DNA of 64,000 bases from assembly GCF_000377205.1 (NCBI RefSeq), contig NZ_KB897907.1, forward strand, positions 124,001 to 188,000, read 5' to 3'. This document shows, piece by piece, positions 55,906 to 64,000 of this stretch (the first letter of the stretch is position 1; each line of letters opens with the position of its first letter). Below the pieces are notes generated by a model, which was not told the origin of the DNA, ran no database searches, and saw only the letters and a list, made by a program, of their open reading frames with translations. The DNA comes from Thioalkalivibrio sp. ALJ3 (GTDB taxonomy: Bacteria; Pseudomonadota; Gammaproteobacteria; Ectothiorhodospirales; Ectothiorhodospiraceae). A program made the position numbers and the translations under genes.

Positions 55906-57864
55906 ATGAGCAACACCATCGAGTCCACGCTGCACGAGACCCGTCACTTTGCGCCGCCGGCAGAGTTCACGAAGAACGCCCGCCTGAAGCCCGAGGATCT
56001 CGAGGCCCTGCACAAGAAGGCCGACGCCGACTACGAGGGCTTCTGGTGTGACCTCGCGCGCGAGAAAATCGACTGGCAGGAAGATTTCACCGCAGGTCTG
56101 GACAGCTCGAATGCCCCGCACTACCGCTGGTTTGCCGACGGGCGCATGAACGTGTCCTACAACTGCATCGACCGTCATCTCGAAGTACGGGGCAACAAGA
56201 CCGCGATCATCTTCGAGGCGGAAAATGGCGAGACCCGCAACCTGACCTACCGCGACCTCTACAACGAGGTTGGCAGGCTCGCCAATGCGCTCAAGTCCAT
56301 GGATGTGGAAAAGGGCGATCGGGTGATCATCTACATGCCGATGAACGCCGAGGCCGTGATCGCCATGCAGGCCTGCGCCCGCATCGGCGCGATCCACTCC
56401 GTGGTCTTCGGGGGCTTCTCCGCCGATGCCCTGCGTGACCGTATCGTCGACTCCGGTGCGAAGCTGGTCATCACAGCGGATGGCGGCGTACGCGGTGGCA
56501 AGACCGTGGCCCTCAAGGCCAACGTCGACAAGGCACTGGATTCCAATCCGGCCGACGTCGAGAAGGTCATCGTCTGCAAGCGCGCCGGCAACGACGTGAC
56601 CATGCAGGACGAACGCGACGTCTGGTGGGACGACGCCGTGGACGGCGAGTCGGTGGACTGCGAACCGGAATGGGTCGAGTCCGAGCACCCGCTGTTTCTG
56701 CTCTATACCTCCGGGTCCACCGGCAAGCCGAAGGGCATCCAGCACTCCAGCGCCGGCTACCTGCTGGGCGCGATCATCACCAACCAGTGGGTGTTCGACC
56801 TGCAGGGCGACGACGTCTACTGGTGCACCGCCGATGTCGGCTGGATCACCGGCCATACCTACGTCGCCTACGGCCCGCTGGCGATCGGCGCCACCCAGGT
56901 CGTTTACGAGGGCGTGCCGACCGTGCCCGATGCCGGCCGCTGGTGGAAGATGTGCCAGGACCACGGCGTGACGGTGTTCTACACCGCCCCGACCGCGATC
57001 CGTGCGCTGATGAAGGCCGGCGACGACTTCCCGTCCCAGTACGATCTGTCGAAGCTGCGCCTACTGGGTACGGTCGGCGAGCCGATCAACCCCGAGGCCT
57101 GGATGTGGTACTACCGCGTGATCGGCGGCGAACGCTGCCCGGTGGTCGACACCTGGTGGCAAACCGAGACCGGCGCCAACATGATCGCGCCGATCCCCGG
57201 CGCGACGACCCTCGTCCCGGGCTCCTGCACGCAACCACTGCCCGGCGTCGATGCCGACGTCGTCGACGAGGGTGGCAACAGCCTGCCGGCCGACCAGGGC
57301 GGATATCTGGTGATCAAGAAGCCGTGGCCCTCGATGCTGCGCACCGTGTGGGGCGACGATCAGCGCTACAAGGACACCTACTGGCCCAAGTTCGGCGGCA
57401 AGTACTACCTGGCCGGTGACTCCGCGCGTCGCGATTCCGAAGGCAACTTCTGGATCATGGGCCGCATCGACGACGTGCTGAACGTCTCCGGCCATCGCCT
57501 GGGCACCATGGAGGTCGAGTCGGCCCTGGTCGCGCATGCCGAGGTGGCCGAGGCCGCCGTGGTCGGGCGTCCGCACGACGTGAAGGGCGAAGCCATCGTG
57601 GCCTTCGTGATCCTGAAGGGCGACCGCCTGACCGGCGACGAGGCCGACGCCATGATCAAGGATCTGCGCAACTGGGTGGCCGATCAGATCGGCCCGATCG
57701 CCAAACCGGACGACATCCGCTTTGCCGACGGACTGCCCAAGACCCGCTCCGGCAAGATTATGCGCCGGCTGCTGCGCTCCATCGCCAAGGGCGAGGAGAT
57801 CACCTCGGACACCTCGACGCTCGAGAACGAGGCCGTGATCCCGCAACTCCAGGGCAAGGCCTGA
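55906..57864 (+). CDS. acsA: Acetyl-coenzyme A synthetase
   Basis: The 652-residue AMP-forming enzyme has exactly the length of E. coli Acs. [11 protein letters not shown] is the P-loop-like motif, [10 protein letters not shown] the adenine-binding motif, and [11 protein letters not shown] holds the conserved Lys that is reversibly acetylated. It activates acetate to acetyl-CoA with ATP. CACGGAGG is upstream of the ATG. A short CGCGTT/AACGCG stem and a TTGACA lie in the 91-base gap, so it may have its own promoter as well as belonging to the acetate module. Confidence 0.97.
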   Translation: MSNTIESTLHETRHFAPPAEFTKNARLKPEDLEALHKKADADYEGFWCDLAREKIDWQEDFTAGLDSSNAPHYRWFADGRMNVSYNCIDRHLEVRGNKTAIIFEAENGETRNLTYRDLYNEVGRLANALKSMDVEKGDRVIIYMPMNAEAVIAMQACARIGAIHSVVFGGFSADALRDRIVDSGAKLVITADGGVRGGKTVALKANVDKALDSNPADVEKVIVCKRAGNDVTMQDERDVWWDDAVDGESVDCEPEWVESEHPLFLLYTSGSTGKPKGIQHSSAGYLLGAIITNQWVFDLQGDDVYWCTADVGWITGHTYVAYGPLAIGATQVVYEGVPTVPDAGRWWKMCQDHGVTVFYTAPTAIRALMKAGDDFPSQYDLSKLRLLGTVGEPINPEAWMWYYRVIGGERCPVVDTWWQTETGANMIAPIPGATTLVPGSCTQPLPGVDADVVDEGGNSLPADQGGYLVIKKPWPSMLRTVWGDDQRYKDTYWPKFGGKYYLAGDSARRDSEGNFWIMGRIDDVLNVSGHRLGTMEVESALVAHAEVAEAAVVGRPHDVKGEAIVAFVILKGDRLTGDEADAMIKDLRNWVADQIGPIAKPDDIRFADGLPKTRSGKIMRRLLRSIAKGEEITSDTSTLENEAVIPQLQGKA

Positions 57865-57907
57865 GTCACGGGCCGGGGCCCGGCGCCCCGGCCCTGCTTC
57901 GACCTTC

Positions 57908-57980
57908 CTGTAGGAGGCCAGCCCCCTGGCCGATCGGGCGCCGGAAAGGTCCGATCGGCCAGGGGGCTGGCCTCCTACAG
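57908..57980. repeat. REP-type palindrome with GTAG ends
   Basis: A perfect 30-base inverted repeat (57908-57937 and 57951-57980) starts CTGTAGGAGGCCAGCCCCCT and has a 13-base loop. The GTAGGAG beginning matches REP sequences of pseudomonads and xanthomonads that are spread by RAYT (TnpA-REP) transposases. A partial third end (CCTACAG) follows at about 57989. It lies 44 bases after acsA and may stabilise its mRNA. Confidence 0.8.
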
Positions 57981-58030
57981 TTCGCCCCCCTACAGGACAC
58001 CATATCCGTTCCACCCGGGGCACCCAACGC

Positions 58031-58408
58031 ATGACGACGCACCACTCCGATCACCCGCAAACCCCGCGCCTGCGCGTGCTGCTCGGCGAGGTCACGGCCA
58101 TGGGTCCGGGCAAGGCCATGCTGCTGGAGGCCATTCGCGAGAAGGGCTCCATCTCGGCCGCGGCACGCAGTGTAGGCATGTCCTATCGGCGCGCCTGGGA
58201 TCTGGTCGAGACGATGAACCAGAGCTTCCGCGAGCCCATGGTCGAGACGGCCAAGGGGGGCTCGGGTGGTGGCGGTGCACAGGTAACGGAATTTGGCGAG
58301 CGGGTGCTGGCGCGCTACCGGGAGATGGAAGCCCGCGCGACGGCAGCCATCCGCGAGGAGCTGGACGACTTCAGCGAATTCCTGGCCAACCCAGCCCGCC
58401 CGGACTAA
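58031..58408 (+). CDS. ModE-like winged-helix regulator, DNA-binding domain only
   Basis: The 125-residue protein carries the ModE/LysR-type helix-turn-helix (MLLEAIREKGSISAAARSVG, then MSYRRAWDLVETMN) and the Gly-rich wing KGGSGGGGAQVT typical of ModE N-terminal domains. It lacks the molybdate-binding MOP domains. Such short forms regulate molybdate uptake or other genes, but no mod genes are nearby. It converges on the EAL-domain gene, and the stop codons overlap. Confidence 0.85.
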   Translation: MTTHHSDHPQTPRLRVLLGEVTAMGPGKAMLLEAIREKGSISAAARSVGMSYRRAWDLVETMNQSFREPMVETAKGGSGGGGAQVTEFGERVLARYREMEARATAAIREELDDFSEFLANPARPD

Positions 58409-61400
58409 TACTCTTCCGCCACCAACCCTTCGGCCAGCAGCGCGGCAAAGCGCTCGGCGGGTAGCGGGCGGCTGGCCAGATAGCCCTGGTAGTGATCGCA
58501 GCCCAGCTCGCGCAGCGCGCCGAGCTGCTCGCGCGTCTCCACCCCCTCGGCCAGCACGCTCAGACCCAATCCGTGTCCCAGCGCCACGATCGCCCGTGCA
58601 ATCGAGCGGTCATCGGCATCGTGCGCACCCGCCGCCAGGCCATCCACGAAGCTCTTGTCGACCTTCAGCGTGTCGACCGGGAAGCGCTTGAGCTGGGCCA
58701 TGGACGAATACCCCGTCCCGAAATCGTCCACCGCGAAGCTAACACCCCGCTCGCGCAGTCGCTGGAGGATACGCCGGGCGCGCTCGGGGTCGAACATCAG
58801 TGCCGATTCCGTAATCTCCAGCTCCAGATACTTGGCCGGATAACCATGCCCCTCCAGCAGATCAGCCACCTGCTGGTCGATCGCCACCCGCTGAAACTGA
58901 AGTGCGGAGACATTCACCGCCAGGCGCACAGCCGGATAGCCGGCATCGCGCCAGGCCTGCCCCTGCGCCAGCACCCGCCTCAGCACCCAGTCGCCCAGCT
59001 CCACAATCAGGCCAGTCTGCTCCGCCACCGGGATGAAGCGTCCGGGCGATACGGGCCCCAGTTCGGGATCAGTCCAGCGCAGCAGGGCCTCGGCCCCGAT
59101 CAGCACACCATCGCTGACGCGATACTGTGGCTGGTAGTGAACCTCGAGGCTGTCCTGCTCGATCGCACGCCGCAACCGGGCATTCAGGTCGATACGCTCG
59201 CGGGCCGCCTCGGTAAAGGCATCCGAGTAGTAGCGATAACTCCCGCGTCCGTCTTCCTTGGCGCGCGACAGCGCCGTGCCAGCCTCCTGCAGCAGGGTCT
59301 CCGCGTCGGCACCATGATCCGGGAACACGGCGATTCCGATGGTCGCGGCGATCTCGATCTCGACGCCATCGCCGATGTCTGCCGGACGCCCTACCTCGCG
59401 AAGGATGTCCTCGGCGACCAGCGCCGCATCGTCCACGTGGGACAGGTTGTCCGCCAGCACGGCAAACTCGTCGCTGGCCAGACGGGCGACCGTATCGGTC
59501 CCCCGTCGCCCCGCCTGCAGGCGATCGGCGACAATCTTCAGCAGGCGATCCCCAGCCGCATGGCCCCGGGAATCGTTGATGTCCTTGAAGCGATCGACGT
59601 CGATGATCAGCACGGCCAGAAGGCCCTGACGCCGGCGCATCAGCGCAATGGCCTGGGCCAGCCGGGCACGCAACAAACGGCGGTTCGGGAGCTCGGTCAG
59701 GGGATCGTGATGCGCGAGAAAGTCGAGCTCCGCCTCCGAGGCCTTGATACGGGATATGTCCGCAAATACCGAGACATAGTGGGTCAGGCGTCCCTCGCTA
59801 TCGTATACCGCCGTAATGCTTTGCAGCTCGGGGAAGATCTCGCCGCTCTTGCGACGGTTCCAGATCTCGCCCTGCCAGTGGCCCTCGGTTGCCAGCTGGT
59901 GATACAGGTGCGCGTAGAACGCCTGATCATGACGCCCCGACTGGAACATCTTGGGTGTGCGGCCCACCACCTCGTCCTGGGTGTAACCCATCAGTTCCGT
60001 GAACGCGCGATTGACCGACAGGATGTGGGCCGTGGCGTCGGTAATCACCACACCCTCTCGGGTATTCTCGAAGACCACCGAGGCCAGCCGCTGACGTTCG
60101 TCGTGCTCACGGCGTTCGGTGATGTCCTCGATGATTGCAACCACGCGGTCGACGGCGCCATCGGCGGTACGTGTGCACTTCACGTCGATATCGGCGACCA
60201 GCACCCGACCATCGCGGCGCAACAGTCGCTGCTGAACGCTGTAGCCCTCGCGCTCGCCCGCACGCATCGCGGCATCCAGCTCTGTCGCACAACCGCGATC
60301 CTCGGGCACGGTCAGCCTTTCCCATTCGATCCGGGTGAGCTCTTCGGGGGCGTAGCCGAGCATCTGTGCCAGCAGCGGGTTGACCCGCTCCCAGCCTTCG
60401 CCACCCGGGCGCGAGATCGCCATACCGACGAACGGCATATCGAAGAACACCCTCAACAGCCGGTCCTGCTCGGCATGCGAGCGCATCAGTTCCAGGTGGT
60501 GGTGCAACCACTGCTGACGCCACAGCAGTGCCCCGACTGCGAGCATGATCAACCAGACAAACAAGGTGGCCGCACCCATCCAGACCGCCTGCTGGCGGGG
60601 CGCTATGGACAGCGGTGCAAGATCACGTTTCAGGATCAGGTCCCAGCCCGGTACCGCCAGCGGCTGCACGCCAGCGAGAAAGCCGCCCCGGGTGTCGTCG
60701 AAGGATGCTACGCGAACACCCGTCCGTTCCTGATCAAGGATCTGCCCGCGCAGCCGGGCGAAGGCCTGGGGCGGCTCGATAATGTGTCCACCCCTTGCGT
60801 TAATGCGTGCAATCGTGGCCCAGCGGGTGTCGTCCCGCACCACCACATGAGGGTCCACCGAGGCCGCATGCGGTCCTTCACTGATTGCCAGCAACGGGTA
60901 CAGCGTATCGATCCCGGAAGACAGTACGACGACCGCCACCGCCGGCCCCTCGGGGTCCACACGATCCTGCACGGGTACGGCCCAGCTGATCCGGGCCGCA
61001 CCATCGGTATTCGCATGCAGGCGGGGCACGCTCACCGTGCCGCTGGCCAGGGCCTCCGTGACCGCTTCCTCCACGGCTACGTCATCCACCACATTGCGCC
61101 CCACTTCCACGAGCGGCGTCCAGTCACGGTCGATCAGGGCAATGGCATCGTAGTCATAGCGCTCCTGCATCAGCTCCAGGCGATGCCGTACCTGCTCCAG
61201 GGCCAGCGTCGAATGCATCTGGGTAGCGGTTCGCGCAAATACCGAGAAGTCCCGAGCCTCGGCGAGCACCATCGCGTCACCTTCACGCTCGGCCAGCCAT
61301 CGGTCCAGGAGCCCTCCCTTCAGAAAGGCCGAACGCCGAAGATCGTCGCGGGCTTGGTCCACCGCGGAGGTCGCCTGAATCTGCCAGGTGCCAAACGCCA

Positions 61401-61731
61401 TGCCCGCCGTCGACAGAACAACCGCCAGGGCAAGAACGCTCCAGCCACCCGCGCCAAAGCGCTGCGTGATGGAAGGGGCCCGGGATGACCGGACGGTTCC
61501 CGCCACCTGTCCGACTGCACTCCAGCGCATCGCGACATACAAGGCCAGAGCCGATACCGTGATAAAGCCCAGCCCCTTGCCGAGATTGGCCAGCGTCAAG
61601 GCATCGCCAACCCCGGCGCCCAGCCACCAGGCGACGGCAACATCGGACAGGGTGACCCAGAGCAGGCCAACGAAAAAAAAGGTCCCGGCAATCCACTCAG
61701 GCGCACGCGATCGCTCGGTCGTTTCTTGCAA
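58405..61731 (-). CDS. Membrane sensor with PAS, degenerate GGDEF and EAL domains
   Basis: The 1108-residue protein has N-terminal membrane segments, a periplasmic sensor region (residues about 130-410), another membrane segment, two PAS domains (about 450-720), a GGDEF domain and an EAL domain. The GGDEF active site reads ASDEF, so cyclase activity is doubtful. EALLR, EITESA and DDFGTGYSSM show an intact c-di-GMP phosphodiesterase. TTG at 61731 is chosen as start because GGGGAG lies seven bases upstream. The next ATG upstream adds 34 residues with no ribosome site. Confidence 0.85.
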   Translation of the reverse strand: MQETTERSRAPEWIAGTFFFVGLLWVTLSDVAVAWWLGAGVGDALTLANLGKGLGFITVSALALYVAMRWSAVGQVAGTVRSSRAPSITQRFGAGGWSVLALAVVLSTAGMAFGTWQIQATSAVDQARDDLRRSAFLKGGLLDRWLAEREGDAMVLAEARDFSVFARTATQMHSTLALEQVRHRLELMQERYDYDAIALIDRDWTPLVEVGRNVVDDVAVEEAVTEALASGTVSVPRLHANTDGAARISWAVPVQDRVDPEGPAVAVVVLSSGIDTLYPLLAISEGPHAASVDPHVVVRDDTRWATIARINARGGHIIEPPQAFARLRGQILDQERTGVRVASFDDTRGGFLAGVQPLAVPGWDLILKRDLAPLSIAPRQQAVWMGAATLFVWLIMLAVGALLWRQQWLHHHLELMRSHAEQDRLLRVFFDMPFVGMAISRPGGEGWERVNPLLAQMLGYAPEELTRIEWERLTVPEDRGCATELDAAMRAGEREGYSVQQRLLRRDGRVLVADIDVKCTRTADGAVDRVVAIIEDITERREHDERQRLASVVFENTREGVVITDATAHILSVNRAFTELMGYTQDEVVGRTPKMFQSGRHDQAFYAHLYHQLATEGHWQGEIWNRRKSGEIFPELQSITAVYDSEGRLTHYVSVFADISRIKASEAELDFLAHHDPLTELPNRRLLRARLAQAIALMRRRQGLLAVLIIDVDRFKDINDSRGHAAGDRLLKIVADRLQAGRRGTDTVARLASDEFAVLADNLSHVDDAALVAEDILREVGRPADIGDGVEIEIAATIGIAVFPDHGADAETLLQEAGTALSRAKEDGRGSYRYYSDAFTEAARERIDLNARLRRAIEQDSLEVHYQPQYRVSDGVLIGAEALLRWTDPELGPVSPGRFIPVAEQTGLIVELGDWVLRRVLAQGQAWRDAGYPAVRLAVNVSALQFQRVAIDQQVADLLEGHGYPAKYLELEITESALMFDPERARRILQRLRERGVSFAVDDFGTGYSSMAQLKRFPVDTLKVDKSFVDGLAAGAHDADDRSIARAIVALGHGLGLSVLAEGVETREQLGALRELGCDHYQGYLASRPLPAERFAALLAEGLVAEEY

Positions 61732-62023
61732 CGTATTACTCCCCGATTTCGGGTGACAATGCGCGGAAGACGCCCACTGGACACTGCGTCCCAAACACGA
61801 AAAGGTTGAGGCAGGCGGCACGCAACAGGCCACCTGCGGTGGATTCCGCGGAATCCAGTGGAACCCTGTTCAGCAAGGGGCTGTCTCCACACACAGGAGC
61901 CGCGCAGCCGCAGCAGTATGCTGGATTCGCGAGGCACGCGGTTTGAGGCAGATCAATTGCTTCCCGCCAGCCCGACGGGCCGATCGGGCCACCAGTCACC
62001 CACCAGACGACAAGGAGCACGAC

Positions 62024-62248
62024 ATGGAGGCCACACTGAAGGACGGGACCCTGACCCTGAAGATCGACAAGAAGACCGCCGAGAGCATCGCGGAGAACAT
62101 CACCGAGCTTGAGGGCGAGATCAGCAACGGGGCGCGCGCGCTCGGCTCCGTACTGCAGCAGGGCGTCTACGAGCTGGGGAACGAATTCCGCCAGCCGCCG
62201 CATGCCTTCGACGAGCACGCGCCCAAGCAGCCATCGATCGAGGACTGA
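62024..62248 (+). CDS. Small hypothetical protein
   Basis: The 74-residue acidic protein starts MEATLKDGTLTLKIDKKTAE, a short beta hairpin, and continues with a helix (ENITELEGEISNGARALGSV). CAAGGAG lies ahead of the ATG. No family is recognised. It is followed 44 bases later by another small acidic gene with a similar ribosome site, so the two look like a pair. Confidence 0.55.
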   Translation: MEATLKDGTLTLKIDKKTAESIAENITELEGEISNGARALGSVLQQGVYELGNEFRQPPHAFDEHAPKQPSIED

Positions 62249-62292
62249 TCCGAGCCCTCTCGCACGTACACGGAACCCGCAAGGAGGACACC

Positions 62293-62496
62293 ATGCACCT
62301 GGAAAAAGCCGAAAACGGCGAACTGGTGATCACAATGCCGGAGGCGGAGGCCTCCGATACCCTGGCCACGCTGAAAAAGCGCGCCGATGAACTGGACGAA
62401 TGCGAAGAACTGACCGAGGCCCTGGAAGAGGCCGGGATCCAGTTGCCCACGCAGCCCGATCACATACGGCACGAGTACATGCCTCCGGCGGACTAA
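62293..62496 (+). CDS. Small acidic hypothetical protein
   Basis: The 67-residue protein is strongly acidic and largely helical (ASDTLATLKKRADELDECEE), with two Pro-containing turns near the end. AAGGAGG precedes the ATG. It begins, like its neighbour, with a short beta-type stretch (ENGELVITMP). The family is unknown. An intrinsic terminator follows after 14 bases. Confidence 0.55.
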   Translation: MHLEKAENGELVITMPEAEASDTLATLKKRADELDECEELTEALEEAGIQLPTQPDHIRHEYMPPAD

Positions 62497-62510
62497 CCAC
62501 GCGATATACG

Positions 62511-62538
62511 ACCCGGCCCGTCCCCGGGCCGGGTGTTT
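62511..62538. terminator. Terminator between convergent genes
   Basis: ACCCGGCCC and GGGCCGGGT pair around a six-base loop and are followed by GTTTCC. It separates the small acidic gene from the leftward STAS gene, whose stop begins at 62542. Confidence 0.65.
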
Positions 62539-62541
62539 CCG

Positions 62542-62877
62542 TCAAGCGTTGACGCGCTCCACCGCCCCGCGGGGGTCATCGCACACCTCGAGGATGGTCA
62601 GGAAACCGCTGATCTCGAACACCTCGCGTATCGGATCCCCGATCTCGCACAACACCAGTCGCCCCCCGTTCTGCTTGATCTTCTTCGCGGTCATCAGCAT
62701 CACCCGCAGCCCCGCGCTGGAGATGTAGTCGACATCACCGAACCGAATCACCAGCGAAGGGTGTTCCTCCATCCGCTGGAACAGATGGGCCTCGAATTCC
62801 GGCGACGTATTGCTGTCCAGGCGACCGGCCGGACTGACGACCAGCACGCCGTCGATCGTCTCTTCGTTGACTTGCAT
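62542..62877 (-). CDS. STAS-domain anti-sigma-factor antagonist
   Basis: The 111-residue protein has a SpoIIAA/RsbV-like STAS fold. VDYISSAGLRVMLM contains the usual phosphorylatable Ser (D-x-x-S-S-A-G). It should be the switch partner of the HATPase kinase encoded 67 bases upstream. No PP2C phosphatase or sigma factor is within the window. The start at 62877 gives MQVNEETIDGVLVV; an earlier in-frame ATG adds an unrelated stretch. Confidence 0.88.
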   Translation of the reverse strand: MQVNEETIDGVLVVSPAGRLDSNTSPEFEAHLFQRMEEHPSLVIRFGDVDYISSAGLRVMLMTAKKIKQNGGRLVLCEIGDPIREVFEISGFLTILEVCDDPRGAVERVNA

Positions 62878-62944
62878 CGGTTCGCTTTGCCTGTGTTGTG
62901 TTGAGTGGATCTCTCGTCCCGCCACTCGCCCAGCGGCAATCGGA

Positions 62945-63361
62945 TCAGACCGGCTGCTTGCGCAGGGTCAGGCGATTGACGCCATCGGCGGAGTGATAGT
63001 CGATCTCGTCCATCAGCGTCTTCATGAAGTGGATCCCCAGCCCGCCGACCTGACGCGACTCGATATCACCGTCGAGCTGGGCCTCGGGGGCATCGGTCAG
63101 CGGATTGAAGGCCTGGCCATCGTCGGTGACCGTGATCGTCAGTCCGTCGTCCGCCTTGCACAGATTCACCTCGATCGTGTGCTCCGCCTCATCATCGAAG
63201 GCATAGGTGATCAGATTGGTCAGCCACTCGTCCAGCACCAGATTGATCGGGTAGACCGAGGACATCGAAATCCCCGCCTCCTCGCAGAACGCTTCCACCT
63301 GCTCGGCCAGGTGCGGGATCTCCCGCAATTCAGTCCGGATCCGGAAAGCCCGCTGCATCAT
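62945..63361 (-). CDS. RsbW/SpoIIAB-like ATP-binding serine kinase
   Basis: The 138-residue protein has a HATPase_c fold: INLVLDEWLTNLITYAF is the N box, VTDDGQAFNP the G1 box and QVGGLGIHFMKTLMD the G2 box. Such kinases phosphorylate STAS antagonists in partner-switching circuits that act on sigma factors or on other effectors. It lies directly upstream of the STAS gene on the same strand. Confidence 0.88.
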   Translation of the reverse strand: MMQRAFRIRTELREIPHLAEQVEAFCEEAGISMSSVYPINLVLDEWLTNLITYAFDDEAEHTIEVNLCKADDGLTITVTDDGQAFNPLTDAPEAQLDGDIESRQVGGLGIHFMKTLMDEIDYHSADGVNRLTLRKQPV

Positions 63362-63403
63362 GCACTCCCTGATGGCGACCGACGCACGGACCGCCCCGTC
63401 GAA

Positions 63404-63817
63404 TCAAAAGGTGTTCGCGACGCTTGCCACGCCCGGCGCGCGCGAGCGCACCAGGCGCTCGACCACGTTCTTCAGGTCCAGCGTCGAACGCGGACACCCC
63501 ACGCAGGCCCCCTTGAGCCGCACACGCACAGTGCGCCCGTCGAGCTCCACGAACTCGATATCGCCGCCGTCCTGCATCAGGATGCGACGCGCCTCCTCGA
63601 CAGCCGCGCGCACCGCGTCCTCGTCGATCGGCCCGTCCGCCGGGACATCGGCGGCCTCGCGCTCGGCGAAGGTCTGTGCCCGATCCAGGCGCAGTGCCAG
63701 TTCCGGATCGAGCTCCTCGATCGCGTCCAGCTCGTCCTCGCTGTACACATGATCCGGGTCGTCGTTCAGCAGGTGGGAGACATCCACCATCACCTGAGCC
63801 TTGTCGGGTCCCGCCAT
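63404..63817 (-). CDS. NifU C-terminal-domain protein
   Basis: The 137-residue protein ends in a NifU-type domain (residues about 70-137) with LKGACVGCPRSTLDLK, where the CxxC binds an Fe-S cluster. The N-terminal half is acidic and helical and unlike NfuA's A-type domain. It is a probable Fe-S scaffold or carrier. The start at 63817 is preceded by GGAGG. A leftward TATACT (63849-63854) may be its -10 element. Beyond it to 64000 I see no identifiable gene. Confidence 0.83.
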   Translation of the reverse strand: MAGPDKAQVMVDVSHLLNDDPDHVYSEDELDAIEELDPELALRLDRAQTFAEREAADVPADGPIDEDAVRAAVEEARRILMQDGGDIEFVELDGRTVRVRLKGACVGCPRSTLDLKNVVERLVRSRAPGVASVANTF

Positions 63818-64000
63818 CGTCGGTCCTCCGCGTGATCGCATTCGCGCCAGTATAGCAACGGCCCGTTCCCGACCGGCCCGAAGCCGCACGCGCCAACCGG
63901 ATTCCGGTGGCGCGACCGGCGGCCAGCGCAGGCGGACCCGCATCCGCCGCAGATCATCGCGATCCATGCGCGCGGCATGCAGCCAGAGCCGCATCAATCG

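Noticed and set aside
58492-61488. Open frame of about 1000 codons on the + strand opposite the EAL-domain gene
   Set aside because: Same cause: no domain, no ribosome site and full overlap with a multi-domain protein whose motifs are intact.

Overview
The window is high-GC DNA from a gammaproteobacterium that fixes CO2 chemolithoautotrophically. The best fit is a haloalkaliphilic sulfur oxidiser of the Thioalkalivibrio/Ectothiorhodospiraceae type. The evidence is the distal end of an alpha-carboxysome locus (mcdA, mcdB, cbbQ, cbbO, cbbR), a DAB-type inorganic-carbon accumulation operon with a carboxysome-type PII-like protein, and gammaproteobacterial housekeeping genes (ettA, cyaY, slyX, rsmJ, mtgA). 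The genus is an inference; no rRNA gene is present.

1-8.4 kb is the carbon-fixation end. McdAB positions carboxysomes, CbbQ/CbbO form a Rubisco activase and CbbR is the LysR regulator. The next gene looks like an iota-class carbonic anhydrase with an N-terminal disordered tail that resembles the scaffold motifs of CsoS2. Two small secreted proteins and an aminoglycoside-kinase-like phosphotransferase follow. 8.7-14.6 kb is a tightly overlapping four-gene cassette: a zinc-ribbon/degenerate-GGDEF regulator, a processive GT2 synthase, a TolC-type channel fused to a TIM-barrel glycosidase-like domain, and an HlyD-like adaptor. It looks like an exopolysaccharide synthesis and export system.

14.6-27 kb carries ettA, an HxlR/cupin divergent pair, the leftward operon dabB - half-size NuoM-like subunit - dabA - PII-like gene, and a P2-type cation ATPase. 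27-44 kb is mostly housekeeping and membrane genes: tandem crcB, serS, a double thioredoxin-fold protein, cyaY, a Rieske-fold protein that has lost every cluster ligand, rsmJ-slyX-hydroxyacid dehydrogenase, YccA, a SulP transporter with a coiled-coil insert, MscS and MtgA. 44-48 kb holds small genes, a histidine phosphatase split by a stop codon, a cardiolipin-synthase-like protein and a fungal-type cytosine deaminase. 48-58 kb is an acetate module: Crp/Fnr regulator, two CBS/DUF294 nucleotidyltransferase-like proteins flanking DUF4212 plus a Na+/solute symporter, a DEDDh exonuclease and acetyl-CoA synthetase. 58-64 kb has a ModE-like regulator, a large PAS-GGDEF-EAL protein, two small acidic proteins, a STAS/HATPase switch pair and a NifU-domain protein.

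The window also contains a dispersed repeat family. Two full copies of about 285 bp (30.4 and 47.7 kb) and one truncated copy (42.7 kb) end in the arm AGGGARACRCTGAT. The arms and inner stems differ between copies but stay complementary within each copy, partly through G-U pairs, as expected for a structured RNA or a hairpin-dependent mobile element. Short derivatives of the same arm occur at many other gene boundaries. No transposase, tRNA, rRNA or CRISPR array was found.
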